Assembly (NCBI RefSeq): GCF_039697315.1
Contig: NZ_CP155619.1
Location: forward strand, 806,001 to 870,000
Source of the DNA: Pseudomonas abietaniphila
GTDB taxonomy: Bacteria; Pseudomonadota; Gammaproteobacteria; Pseudomonadales; Pseudomonadaceae
Reading direction: 5' to 3'
DNA length: 64,000 bases
Positions 26,122-34,889 of this stretch are shown piece after piece. A model generated the notes under the pieces. The model had not been told where the DNA came from. It worked only from the letters and a program-made list of their open reading frames with translations, and did not search any database. The translations under genes and the position numbers were made by a program. How positions within the stretch are numbered: the stretch's first letter is position 1; each line of letters begins with the position of its first letter.

Positions 26122-26781
26122 ATGATGACAGGCGCACAGATGCTCAACGCACTGCCCGATCTCGGCAAAGGCCTGTGGGTGACGCTCGAACTGACGGTGC
26201 TCGCCGCCGTCACCAGTTTTGTCATGGGTCACGTGATCTGGTGGCTGCGCGGACGGTCCCTGCCGCTGTGGCGAGGCGTCGGGCATTTGTACGTCAGCCT
26301 CATGCGCGGTGTGCCGTCGATCGTGCAGTTATTCATCGTGTTCTTCTCCCTGCCGCTGATCGGGCTGGGCGGCAAACCGCTGCTGGCTGCCGTGCTGGCA
26401 ATCGGATTCAACAGCGCAGCCTATGTCGCCGAGATTCTGCGCGCCAACTATCGCACGCTGCCCCACGGCCAGACAGAAGCGTCCCATGCGCTCGGTCTGT
26501 CAGCGTTCGAGACATGGTGGTACGTCTCGGCACCTCAGGCGCTGCGCAGCAGCCTGCCGGCTCTGGTCAACGAGTTCACGCTGGTGGTCAAGACCACCCC
26601 GCTGGCCTCGGTCGTGGCGGTGACTGAATTGACCTACGCAGGCCAACTGGTAATCGCTCGCACGTTCGAAGCCACACCGGTGCTTGCCCTCGTGGTCGCC
26701 GGCTATCTGCTCATCTGCTGGCCAACCCTCAAGCTCGCACGACGCCTTGAAGGCCGCTTCAACCGTGCAAGGAGCCACTGA
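26122..26781 (+). CDS. Amino-acid-type ABC transporter permease 1
   Basis: A 219-residue HisMQ-type membrane subunit with about five helices. The cytoplasmic loop that docks the ATPase is clear (SHALGLSAFETWWYVSAPQALRS-type EAA region, about residues 112-136). It starts 3 bp after DUF1989 protein 2 and its stop overlaps the start of the second permease by one base, so the pair is translated together. The binding protein at 23974 is the likely partner. No ATPase gene follows. Confidence 0.85.
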   Translation: MMTGAQMLNALPDLGKGLWVTLELTVLAAVTSFVMGHVIWWLRGRSLPLWRGVGHLYVSLMRGVPSIVQLFIVFFSLPLIGLGGKPLLAAVLAIGFNSAAYVAEILRANYRTLPHGQTEASHALGLSAFETWWYVSAPQALRSSLPALVNEFTLVVKTTPLASVVAVTELTYAGQLVIARTFEATPVLALVVAGYLLICWPTLKLARRLEGRFNRARSH

Positions 26782-27437
26782 TGGATTGGTCGGCGATTAT
26801 CGACAACGCTCCGGACCTTGCCACCGGACTGTTGGTCACCTTGCGCTTGAGTCTGGTATCGGCCTGCTCGGCGCTCACCCTTGGCGCCTTGCTGGCGTGG
26901 GCACTGCAAAAAGGAAGTCCGTGGTTAAGCGCGGCGGTGCGCGCCTACATCGATTTCGTTCTGGGTTTGCCTATGCTGGTGTTGATCTACCTGCTGTTTT
27001 TCATTCTTCCCGAATACGGCATCACCCTCAGCTCTCCGGTGGTCGGGGTCACGGCACTGACCCTGTATTACGGTCCCTACATGGGCGAGGTGCTGCGCGC
27101 CGCGTTTGGCGGTATTGCTCGCGGACAATACGAGGCCAGTGCCGCGCTGGGCCTGCGACCCTGGGAAACGCTGCGTCACGTGCTGCTCAAGCAAGCGCTG
27201 CCCGTGGCGCTGCCGCCCTCGGTGGGCTTACTGATCGGCCTGATAAAGGACACCGCGCTGCTATCGGTGGTCGGCGTCGAAGAGTTTATGTACGCCGCCA
27301 AGCAAGCCATTTCCACCAGCTACGCCCCGCTTGAGATTTATCTGGTGGTTGCCCTCGCTTACTGGCTGATCACCCTTTTACTCGACACCGCAGCCGGCGC
27401 TTTGGAGCGTCGCCTGAATCGTCATCGTCCAGCATGA
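26781..27437 (+). CDS. Amino-acid-type ABC transporter permease 2
   Basis: A 218-residue HisMQ-type permease, with the N-terminal helices (LATGLLVTLRLSLVSACSAL), then EYGITLSSPVV, the EAA loop (ASAALGLRPWETLRHVLLKQ) and a last helix near 195-212. With permease 1 it should form the membrane heterodimer of an importer. Because the operon has no ATP-binding gene, the ATPase must come from elsewhere, or be shared with another transporter. Confidence 0.85.
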   Translation: MDWSAIIDNAPDLATGLLVTLRLSLVSACSALTLGALLAWALQKGSPWLSAAVRAYIDFVLGLPMLVLIYLLFFILPEYGITLSSPVVGVTALTLYYGPYMGEVLRAAFGGIARGQYEASAALGLRPWETLRHVLLKQALPVALPPSVGLLIGLIKDTALLSVVGVEEFMYAAKQAISTSYAPLEIYLVVALAYWLITLLLDTAAGALERRLNRHRPA

Positions 27438-27465
27438 ATCTGTTGTTCTGAATTGGAGTATGCCC

Positions 27466-28146
27466 ATGTCTGTCCCCTCATCCCTGACCATTCCTGCCGG
27501 CCATGGCAAAGCCGTACGCCTGAAAGCCGGGCAATCGGTGCGCGTCATCAACACCCACGGCACCCAGGTCGTCGACTGCTGGGCGTGGAATGCCTATGAC
27601 CTTGAAGAGTTCATGTGCATGGAGGCCACGCGCGTGTGGACGCAGCATCTGAACCCGGTCGTCGGCGACACGTTCGTCACCAGTGCCCGCCATCCCATCC
27701 TGACACTAGTCGAAGACACCTCCCCCGGCGTGCACGACACCTTCATGGCGGCCTGTGACCGTCGGCGCTACGAGCTGCTGGGCTGTACTCACTACCATCG
27801 CAACTGCAGCGACAACCTGTTCGAGGGCATGCTCGAGCTCGGCGTGACCCCGCCCCGCCGAAACCTCGCCTCGTTCAACATTTTCATGAACATCCGGGTG
27901 CAATCGGACAACATCACGCTGGCCACGCTACCCACCGTCACCAATCCCGGCGACTACATCACCCTGCGTGCGGAAATGGACTGTTTCGTTGCGTTCTCGG
28001 CGTGCCCGCAGGACATCGTCAACATTCAAGGCCAGGGCGACAACACGCCCAAAGATGCCGACTTGCAGATCATCGACCAGGCGTTCGCGGCTGTCAGCGT
28101 GAAGGGTCCGTGGGTCCCCGACCACGTCAAATCGGCGCGGCACTGA
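27466..28146 (+). CDS. DUF1989 family protein 3 (urea carboxylase-associated type)
   Basis: A 226-residue DUF1989 protein. The start domain (SLTIPAGHGKAVRLKAGQSV) and key residues match protein 1 strikingly: Cys97 (MAACDRR), HRNCSDN at 111-117, Cys173 and Cys180 (CFVAFSACPQD). Additional Cys107 precedes the HRNC motif. Its C-terminal end (AVSVKGPWVPDHVK) is longer than in protein 1. GGAG is best spaced for the ATG at 27466, not the one at 27460. It lies between the permeases and allantoicase and may act on the product or substrate of the latter. Confidence 0.8.
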   Translation: MSVPSSLTIPAGHGKAVRLKAGQSVRVINTHGTQVVDCWAWNAYDLEEFMCMEATRVWTQHLNPVVGDTFVTSARHPILTLVEDTSPGVHDTFMAACDRRRYELLGCTHYHRNCSDNLFEGMLELGVTPPRRNLASFNIFMNIRVQSDNITLATLPTVTNPGDYITLRAEMDCFVAFSACPQDIVNIQGQGDNTPKDADLQIIDQAFAAVSVKGPWVPDHVKSARH

Positions 28147-28177
28147 TCCCGGCACTCATCACTTCAAGGGTTGATTC

Positions 28178-29173
28178 ATGCACACCTCCAAACACCCGCT
28201 TGAGAAATACCTGAATCTGGCGGACGCACGCCTGGGCACGGTCGCGCTGTCGGTCACCGACGATTGGTTCGCCGACGTGAACCGTCTGTTCCTGCACACG
28301 CCCGCCGTGTTCAAGGCCGATGTGTTCGACGACAACGGCAAATGGATGGACGGTTGGGAGTCGCGACGCAAACGTCATGAAGGGTACGACCATGCGGTGA
28401 TTCGTCTGGGCGTGGCGGGCACCCTCAAGGGCGTGAACATCGACACGTCGTTTTTCACCGGCAACTATCCGCCCTCCGCGTCCCTCGAAGCGTGCTTTGT
28501 GAACGACGGCGACCCCGATGAAGACACGGCCTGGACTGAAGTCCTCGGCGCCGTCGAGCTGAACGGTGACAGCCATCACTATCACCTGATCGACGACGCC
28601 CGCCCATACAGCCACCTGCGTCTGAACATCTATCCCGATGGCGGCGTCGCCCGGCTGCGCGTGTATGGCATTTCCTACAAGGACTGGTCCGCAATGGCTC
28701 CCGGGGAAACCATCGACTTGTGCGCCGCGCTCAACGGAGGACGTGCCATCGCCTGTTCCGACGAGCACTACGGGCAGATGGGCAACATCCTCAACCCCGG
28801 TCGCGCCGCCGTGATGGCCGAGGGCTGGGAAACCGCTCGCCGCCGCACGCCGGGTAATGACTGGGTGATTGTCGCGTTGGGCATTGCCGGGGAAGTCGAG
28901 CGGATCGTGGTCGACACGCTTCACTACAAAGGCAACTATCCAGACCGCGTCTCGATTCAGGGCGCTTACGTCAAAGGCGGTACCGACAGCCAGATCGAGA
29001 CCCAGAGCCTGTTCTGGCGAGACTTGCTGCCGGAGCAAAAAATGGAAATGGACCGTGAGCACTTCTACGCCACGGAGCTGGCCCGACTTGGGCCGATTAC
29101 TCACGTCCGTCTCAACGTGTTTCCCGACGGCGGTGTCAGTCGGCTGCGATTGTTCGGCACACCCGCGCGATAG
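28178..29173 (+). CDS. alc: Allantoicase
   Basis: Allantoate amidinohydrolase of 331 residues, which hydrolyses allantoate to ureidoglycolate and urea. The two tandem repeats of the family are plain: each has a (W)E(S/T)xRR segment ([40 protein letters not shown]), a TGNYP/KGNYP turn, and an RLN(I/V)(Y/F)PDGGV(A/S)RLR strand. The gene closes an operon with three DUF1989 genes and an ABC uptake system. This suggests the cell imports a ureide and that the DUF1989 proteins make or use allantoate-like compounds. No allantoinase or ureidoglycolate lyase gene is in the window. Confidence 0.93.
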   Translation: MHTSKHPLEKYLNLADARLGTVALSVTDDWFADVNRLFLHTPAVFKADVFDDNGKWMDGWESRRKRHEGYDHAVIRLGVAGTLKGVNIDTSFFTGNYPPSASLEACFVNDGDPDEDTAWTEVLGAVELNGDSHHYHLIDDARPYSHLRLNIYPDGGVARLRVYGISYKDWSAMAPGETIDLCAALNGGRAIACSDEHYGQMGNILNPGRAAVMAEGWETARRRTPGNDWVIVALGIAGEVERIVVDTLHYKGNYPDRVSIQGAYVKGGTDSQIETQSLFWRDLLPEQKMEMDREHFYATELARLGPITHVRLNVFPDGGVSRLRLFGTPAR

Positions 29174-29265
29174 CGCCGGGCGTTTGTAATCGCGGCGACC
29201 TGGAGTACCCGGCCCACGTGAAGGGCGACGAAAAAAATGATTTTCCATCGCAGTGAAACAAGGCC

Positions 29266-29296
29266 GGGCCCACAACTTCAGAGTTGAGACGGGCCC
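29266..29296. terminator. Hairpin between allantoicase and MFS transporter genes
   Basis: GGGCCC (29266-29271) and GGGCCC (29291-29296) enclose CAACT-TCAG-AGTTG, giving a two-part stem between convergent genes. A run of seven A lies 29 bp to the left, giving T residues on the minus strand, but too far for a standard terminator. Confidence 0.4.
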
Positions 29297-29332
29297 CTCA
29301 ACGCCCGCGGATGCGGTGAGGGACAGTCACAC

Positions 29333-30676
29333 TCAAGGAGCTTTTACTTGTTCAAGCCCTACCTCGTTCCTTGGGATCTCAAGCGATTTCTTGCGTGGCG
29401 CACGGGCCAGATATAACCCCAGCAATCCTCCAGCAAACAGAGCAATCGCAACCATCAACAACGCTGAGTCGTAGCTCTGCGTAGCGTCCTTGATCCACCC
29501 CATGACAGGTGGCAGGCCGAGCCCGGCGATGTTGGCGATCGAGTTGATGAGAGCGATCGATGCCGCGGCAGCGGCGCCGGAAAGGTATTCGGTCGTGGTG
29601 GCCCAGAAAACGGGCGTCGCCGCCCAGTTCAAGCCGACCGCGATCACCAGCATGCCATAGGCCAACCACGAATTATTTGTGGCCACCGCCAAAGCCAAAA
29701 GCACGCCGGCGATCATGAGTGGCAACCCCAGATGCCACGCCCGCTCTCGCTTACGATCAGAATGAGTGCCATTGAAGTACATGAAGATACAGGCAAACAG
29801 AAATGGCAGTGCAGACAAAGCGCTCACGGTAAAAGACTCTTGGCCAGATACCGACTTCACAATGAGAGGCAGAAACAGGGTAATGCCGATGGTCCCGAAT
29901 GCCTGGAGTAACCAGAAAAGGCTCAATAGCCAGACCTGCCGACTGCGGAACGCCGCCGACCAGCCTGCATGATGCGAGATAGGAGTTGCAGCCTGTTCAG
30001 CCGCGATCGTCTGGCTCAACCATTCTTTCTGGTCAGCCTGAAGCCACTGCGTTGTGGCCGGGCTATCTGGCAGGTACCGCAAGACAACGATTCCAAGAAC
30101 GACAGCTGGCAGTCCTTCCAACAGGAACAGCCACCGCCAGCCACTGACACCGAAATACCCGTCCAGATGCAGAAAGGCACCCGAAAGCGGCAGGCCGATA
30201 ACGGAGGCCAAAGCCGCACCGATGTAGAAGAAGGACATTGCTTTTGCGCGGTCGGTACGCGGGTACCACTGTGAAAGGTAATAGATGATCCCAGGTGTGA
30301 AGCCTGCTTCGGCCGCCCCCAACAGTAATCGCATGCCGTAGAGCTGACCGGCGCTTTGCACGAACGCCATTCCCGCCGCAACGATGCCCCAGGTGATCAT
30401 GATCCGCGCAATCCAGCGTCGGGCACCGACCCGGGTCAGTATCACGCTGCTGGGAACTTCAAAAATGATGTAGGTGAGGAAGAACAGCCCTACCCCTATG
30501 CCGTACATTCTGGCGGTGAGCCCCAGTTCGGCATTCATCTGCAGTGCTGCAACTGAAATGTTCGACTTGTCGATATAAGCGACCATGTAGAGCAACATCA
30601 AAAATGGGATCAATTTGATGTTGAGTCGTTTCATGGTACTGGCATGCATGCCTGCATTCACGGACGGAAGTTGCAT
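29333..30676 (-). CDS. MFS transporter, anion:cation symporter type
   Basis: A 447-residue, twelve-helix carrier of the ACS branch of the major facilitator superfamily. Family marks are LYMVAYIDKSNISVAALQM in helix 1, FFLTYIIFEVPSSVILTRVG in helix 2 and AEAGFTPGIIYYLSQWYPR in the loop before helix 5. Members import organic acids such as tartrate, phthalate or galactonate. No catabolic gene is adjacent; the nearest is allantoicase, convergent with it. AGAGG precedes the ATG. A pair of AT-rich palindromes upstream may be its operator. Confidence 0.85.
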   Translation of the reverse strand: MQLPSVNAGMHASTMKRLNIKLIPFLMLLYMVAYIDKSNISVAALQMNAELGLTARMYGIGVGLFFLTYIIFEVPSSVILTRVGARRWIARIMITWGIVAAGMAFVQSAGQLYGMRLLLGAAEAGFTPGIIYYLSQWYPRTDRAKAMSFFYIGAALASVIGLPLSGAFLHLDGYFGVSGWRWLFLLEGLPAVVLGIVVLRYLPDSPATTQWLQADQKEWLSQTIAAEQAATPISHHAGWSAAFRSRQVWLLSLFWLLQAFGTIGITLFLPLIVKSVSGQESFTVSALSALPFLFACIFMYFNGTHSDRKRERAWHLGLPLMIAGVLLALAVATNNSWLAYGMLVIAVGLNWAATPVFWATTTEYLSGAAAAASIALINSIANIAGLGLPPVMGWIKDATQSYDSALLMVAIALFAGGLLGLYLARAPRKKSLEIPRNEVGLEQVKAP

Positions 30677-30743
30677 ATCGCCTCTCTGTTTTTTGTTCTG
30701 AGACTTCTGGTTCGTGTGGATCCACCATAGACGAGAGAATCAA

Positions 30744-30929
30744 ATGACTCAATATATGATTATAAATCCCATATATTGGGATATAGCGACCAGCATTCTC
30801 AGGCGCGTCCCCGCACTGAATGCCCCGGACTGTTGGATGGCGGAAGATTTCTTGCGCAGCCTGGTGTGGGATCGGCTACATCAGCGGGCATATTCCTCAT
30901 TGCCTGAGGACATTGGTGTCATCTGGTAA
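30744..30929 (+). pseudogene. N-terminal remnant of a nucleotidyltransferase-family protein (DUF925 type)
   Basis: The frame gives 61 residues. DIATSILRRVPALNAPDCWM, then FLRSLVWDRLHQR and PEDIGVI, fits the start of the COG3575/DUF925 nucleotidyltransferase family (usually about 190 residues), in which a conserved (A/G)GxxRNxVWDxLH segment is followed by DIDVxYFD. Here the stop codon comes exactly in the DIDV region, and the usual Gly and Asn residues are changed. It looks like a broken, decaying copy. Confidence 0.55.
30750..30782 (-). promoter_or_regulatory. Overlapping AT-rich palindromes upstream of MFS gene
   Basis: CAATATATG (30750-30758) and CATATATTG (30770-30778) form a perfect 9-bp inverted repeat. 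A second palindrome, ATCCCA-TATAT-TGGGAT (30766-30782), overlaps its right arm. The site is 74 bp before the MFS start codon, where a repressor could act. It also lies inside the first codons of the nucleotidyltransferase remnant. No GntR or similar regulator gene is adjacent. Confidence 0.45.
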
Positions 30930-30963
30930 GACGCTGAACAGGCTGACGTTGCGAACAGCGCTA

Positions 30964-31365
30964 TTAAAGGTCGGAGGCGCAACGTTTAAGCAAGTCACGA
31001 ATCGGCTCTCGCACATTGCGCTTGCTCATGTCCTTAGGGCTGATCCAGCGGCAATCATCAATTTCATTCAGCGGGCGAGGTTTCCTGGACGACGAACGCC
31101 GCGCCTCGAACAGGAAGTGCACAACGTTGTCTTGCCGATATTGGGAGACATAGGCTAATCGATCAAAACTGAGGCCCGTTTCCTCTGCCATCTCGCGCTT
31201 CGCTGCCTGCAGCGGGGTCTCCCCTCGCTCGACGCGTCCACCCGGCAAATTCCATTTTGAACGACGCTTGCGAACGAAGAGTATTTCCCCATCCCGGCGA
31301 TAGATCACCGTGGCGCGGCGTTTCAAGCCCTTGTGTTTGGCCGTACTGGCTTCCGTGGCACCCAT
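30964..31365 (-). CDS. NUDIX hydrolase
   Basis: A 133-residue pyrophosphohydrolase. The Nudix box is complete: [20 protein letters not shown] followed by ETGL (about residues 42-65). The flanking strands ([19 protein letters not shown] and WISPKDM) fit the MutT/NudA-like fold. It cleaves nucleoside diphosphates linked to other groups; the substrate is unknown. It is isolated among decayed genes, with no operon partner. Confidence 0.82.
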   Translation of the reverse strand: MGATEASTAKHKGLKRRATVIYRRDGEILFVRKRRSKWNLPGGRVERGETPLQAAKREMAEETGLSFDRLAYVSQYRQDNVVHFLFEARRSSSRKPRPLNEIDDCRWISPKDMSKRNVREPIRDLLKRCASDL

Positions 31366-31816
31366 AGGTCATCCCGTTGGCAGTGACATCACGTCGTTAG
31401 GAAATCCGATTGGGGTTTTACGACGCTTTCACCATCTTGACCCTGGAAGGTGTCGATCTGATGACGGTGTAAATGGATCGGTCATGTACGAACACAGGTA
31501 TCGGCGTCCGCTCACAGACCTTGACCCTGGCTGACAGGGACAGTTCCGGCAGGTGTGTGGATACTCGATGGGGGATGGTTGTTTTCAGGTTATCGACCGC
31601 TATCCAGCGGTCGATAACCTGCGGATACGCAACGCACTGGAAAGCGCTCAACCCGGAAGCAGGCACCGAGGTCGGTGTGAACATGAACGACTTTGATCCG
31701 CAACTTACTCAGAACACGCCAGTGAGATTTTCTGATGGCGCGAATACGTGGGCTTATCTGGATTGAGCTTTTGGACGGTGGACTTCTCAACTACTCAGCA
31801 CGCGCAGCCATACAAA
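31366..31816. other. Region without clear genes, with a perfect hairpin
   Basis: Upstream of the NUDIX gene. It holds short frames on both strands, none recognised. A plus-strand frame ending at 31766 (tail NTPVRFSDGANTWAYLD) and a minus-strand frame from 31684 to 31418 could be gene remnants. The only strong structure is the hairpin listed at 31586-31621. Confidence 0.35.
31586..31621. repeat. Perfect 16-bp inverted repeat
   Basis: CAGGTTATCGACCGCT (31586-31601) and AGCGGTCGATAACCTG (31606-31621) are exact reverse complements with an ATCC spacer. No T tract follows, so it is not a standard terminator. It lies in non-coding, decayed DNA. Confidence 0.8.
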
Positions 31817-31984
31817 CTATGCCGGCAATGGCCCGTAGGCACGGTAGGTATCAATCAGCGTGTCAAATAGCGAAATGTCCGATCGACTCCTGGCAATAAG
31901 CTGAGCACCCGCCACGGCCGAAAAAATCGCTCGGGCTCGCTTTTCACTGTCTTCTGGCTCGCATGCCAGGTAACACGGACGATT
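31817..31984 (-). pseudogene. C-terminal remnant of a TetR-family regulator
   Basis: Read on the minus strand, about 55 residues end at a TAG (31817-31819). CEPEDSEKRARAIFSAVAGA, then QLIARSRSDISLFDTLIDTY and RAYGPLPA, match the last two helices of a common TetR regulator group. The DNA-binding half and the rest of the effector domain are gone, with no start codon nearby. It is a deletion remnant next to another broken regulator. Confidence 0.6.
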
Positions 31985-32126
31985 GGGTCATCATATTTCC
32001 TTGTTGTTATGTACATGGGCGGGCATTCTGCGAACCCGATCATAGGGAGATGGTTTTCTGCCCGGCAGTCGCAAATTGGTTGGCCTGACAACCATTGGTT
32101 AGCATGCGCCATTACAGGAGGCACTC

Positions 32127-33079
32127 ATGAAACTGCATCAGTTGCAGGCATTGGTCGCGACTGCAGACTGCGGCAGTATTCGTGCCGCAGCCCGCCGAAT
32201 GCAGGTGTCCCAGACCGCCGTGGCCAAGGCGTTGCGCGAGCTTGAAAGCCAGTTGCAGCTTTCCCTTCTGGTTCGCAATGCCAGCGGCGTGATGCTCACC
32301 CAATACGGACGGTCGCTGCTGCTGCACGCCAGACAAATGCTCGGTCAGCTGGAACAGGCGGAGCTGGAATTGGCTCACCTGCGTGTCAGGCGGAGGGTCA
32401 CCTGCGGCGGGGTATTTCTCCATGGATGGGAATGACCCTGCTGCCAGAAGTGGTGCTGCTGTTTCGGCAAAAAATGCCGCAGGTGAGACTGGGGATTTTC
32501 GAGGGTTTGATGGCCGTCACCCTGCCTCGGCTAAGGGACGGCACCATGGAGTTCGCCGTCGGTCTGGTCTCAGGGCTGCTGTCCCGACCGGAGTTCACAA
32601 GCGAGCCATTGTTTTCCTACAAGATGGCGGTCGTTGCGCGTCGGGGACACCCAAAGCAGCACTGCCGCTCAATGCAGGATCTGCTGGATCAGGACTGAGT
32701 GGTCAATGACCCGGACGCCGATCATGAAAGCTTCATGACCGAACTGTTCTGGCAACATGATGCGCGTATCGCCGTAGAACGGGTCCAACGGGCACAGCCG
32801 CTTCAACTGATGCTGTCGCTCATGAAGCAGACGAACATGCTCAGCCATTGCCCCGAGCCCATGCTGACCGTGCCCACGTTCAAGGAGCGCATTTTAAAGC
32901 TTGAGCTGTCCGAGACATGTGCGACCGACACCATCGGAATCGTGACCTCGCGCTATGCCCAACTGGGAAGCGCGGCACAGTGCTTTGTAGAGTGCCTGCT
33001 GCACGTCATACGACGCCGATCCCGCTCGTGGAAGCCGGAAGATCGACACCTGTTTGACACGCTCCAGCTACTGACCTGA
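32127..33079 (+). pseudogene. LysR-family regulator, frameshifted and with a nonsense codon
   Basis: The reading frame starts well with a LysR helix-turn-helix (KLHQLQALVATADCGSIRAA, then MQVSQTAVAKALRELE), with an AGGAGG-type site before the ATG. Near 32384-32400 the frame is lost: the family pattern GISPWMGMTLLPE continues in another frame. A TGA at 32697-32699 (DQD-stop-VVND) replaces what is normally Trp in this segment. After it, the effector domain continues to 33079. With two breaks it is very unlikely to make a working protein. Confidence 0.82.
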
Positions 33080-33198
33080 GCAGATCGTGCTCAGTGCCGT
33101 GGACACCGCTTCTCGCCATCCATTGAATGGACCCATTAAGATAGCCGCCTGACTCCTGGCTTCAACGACCGGGGTGACATCAAGCCAGAGTGCGCAAA

Positions 33199-34056
33199 AT
33201 GCTTGAATCGGAACTCAAGGCCTTCTACATGGTTGCCCAGCTGGGCAGCGTGACCCTTGCCGCCAAGAAACTGGGCTTGAGCCAACCCACGGTGACCAAT
33301 CAGATTCGTCAGTTGGAGAGTCAGTTCGCGGTCGAGCTTTTTTACCGTGGCGGCAGGCGTTTGACCTTGAGTGAAACGGGCGCCCGCTTGCTACCGCTCG
33401 TCAAACCCATGATGTCCCAGAGCTCGAACATCGAGTTTTTCCTGAACAATGCGAGCAGCAAAGCCGGGAAGTTGCGCATCGGCGCCACCGCGCCCTATTA
33501 CATTCTCGATCTGGTGAAGGCGTTTCGAGAGCTGCACGGATCGCAAGTCAGTCTGGAGTTGGGTAACTCTCAACAGATGATCGAAGCCCTCGATGATTAC
33601 CGCGTTGACCTGGTGACGTCGTCTCAACAGCTCACGGATGCCCGACTTTACTGTTTGCGACTGGGGCAAGATCCGCTGGTACTGGTGGTCCATCGCAGCC
33701 ATCCGCTTGCGAACCAGAGCCGCATTGCCTTGAGCGCCATCGCCAGTCATTGCGTGCTGATGCGGGAACAAGGCTCCCACACCCGACAGCTCACTGAAGA
33801 GATGCTGGGCCACGCCCGGCTCACCCTTGAAAACGTCATTGAAATCGGCAGCCGGGAAGCCATCCGCGAAGCGGTGCTTCGCAACATTGGGGTCAGCATC
33901 ATCGCCCGCCACGAAGTTCCGGACAGTCAGGAGCTGCGCATCGTGACGATTCATCAGGCAGCGATGCTCGACGAATTTCTCTACTGCCTCAAAGAGCGTC
34001 GTGCTGCGCGCCTTATCGATGACTTCCTGCAAGTCGCGCAAAAACGCTTCGGTTAA
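33199..34056 (+). CDS. LysR-family regulator, phosphonate-type
   Basis: A 285-residue regulator. The winged helix is ELKAFYMVAQLGSVTLAAKK, then GLSQPTVTNQIRQLE, and the effector domain carries the VIEIGSREAIREAVLRNIGV motif also seen in the LysR proteins at 39297 and 45003. That group matches regulators tied to 2-aminoethylphosphonate use. The start ATG (33199) is three codons after a possible GTG. It is convergent with, and overlaps by four bases, the EamA transporter gene. Confidence 0.82.
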   Translation: MLESELKAFYMVAQLGSVTLAAKKLGLSQPTVTNQIRQLESQFAVELFYRGGRRLTLSETGARLLPLVKPMMSQSSNIEFFLNNASSKAGKLRIGATAPYYILDLVKAFRELHGSQVSLELGNSQQMIEALDDYRVDLVTSSQQLTDARLYCLRLGQDPLVLVVHRSHPLANQSRIALSAIASHCVLMREQGSHTRQLTEEMLGHARLTLENVIEIGSREAIREAVLRNIGVSIIARHEVPDSQELRIVTIHQAAMLDEFLYCLKERRAARLIDDFLQVAQKRFG

Positions 34057-34889
34057 GCCGCGGCCTTGATCAGCAGGATCCCTGCGGTGACGGTGAGCGC
34101 CGCGATCAACCGGCGCCGTCCAAAGGGTTCTTTGAACAGCAACGTGGCAATCACTGCGCCGATAATCACGCTGCTTTCCCTTAGCGCTGCAATTTTCGCG
34201 ACGTGATCCAGCGTCATGGCCCACAGCACCAGTGCGTAAGCTGCGCAATACGTCAGCCCTCCGAACACCGATAATCGCCAATTTTCCCGCAGATGACGGC
34301 GCAGAGCCTGACGACGAAATCTGGCAGCAAACAGCGGGATCGGCACACTCAAGACCAAGGTGAAATACACCAGGTACGACAGCACGCCCTGCGAACTCCG
34401 CACACCTTGAGCATCTATCACCGTATACAGCGCGACACACACACCCGCCGCCACCGCATTGCGCGGCGCGTGCCATTGTTCGGTCACGTGCAACAGGCTC
34501 AGGACGCCCAGGGATAAGATCACCACGCCCACCATCCCCGGCAGGGATAACGATTCATCCAGCCAACAGGCGGCAAACACCACCACCAACAACGGGGGCA
34601 CTCCCCGAACTAACGGGTACACCTGGCCGAAGTCTCCGAAGTGGTAGGCGCGAATCAGGAAATACCGATAAAACACATTGACCACGGCAGATAGCACGAT
34701 CAGCCCCCATACCGACAATGAGGGCAACTCGACAAAGGGCACAGCCATCAGCGCAACGACGAACGCCACACCGTCGACTGTCGCCATCGAAGACAGTCGA
34801 TCATTGCTGGACTTGACCACTGCGTTCCAGCTGGCGTGCATGAAAGCAGAAATCAAGACCAGCAGTGTGGCCAGATTGGTATCGGACAT
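34053..34889 (-). CDS. EamA/DMT-family transporter
   Basis: A ten-helix drug/metabolite transporter of 278 residues made of two EamA repeats. The sequence begins TNLATLLVLISAFMHASWNA (first helix), and the last helix has FGRRRLIAALTVTAGILLI. DMT carriers export metabolites or amino acids; the substrate is unknown. The start at 34889 lacks a clear ribosome binding site. Its tail overlaps the end of the convergent LysR gene. Confidence 0.8.
   Translation of the reverse strand: MSDTNLATLLVLISAFMHASWNAVVKSSNDRLSSMATVDGVAFVVALMAVPFVELPSLSVWGLIVLSAVVNVFYRYFLIRAYHFGDFGQVYPLVRGVPPLLVVVFAACWLDESLSLPGMVGVVILSLGVLSLLHVTEQWHAPRNAVAAGVCVALYTVIDAQGVRSSQGVLSYLVYFTLVLSVPIPLFAARFRRQALRRHLRENWRLSVFGGLTYCAAYALVLWAMTLDHVAKIAALRESSVIIGAVIATLLFKEPFGRRRLIAALTVTAGILLIKAAA

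Noticed and set aside
28127..29275. Open frame of 382 codons antisense to allantoicase
   Set aside because: No recognisable protein; allantoicase on the plus strand has both family repeats and sits in a coherent operon.
31418..31684. 88-codon minus-strand frame in the decayed region
   Set aside because: No family match, no ribosome binding site, and it crosses the perfect hairpin.
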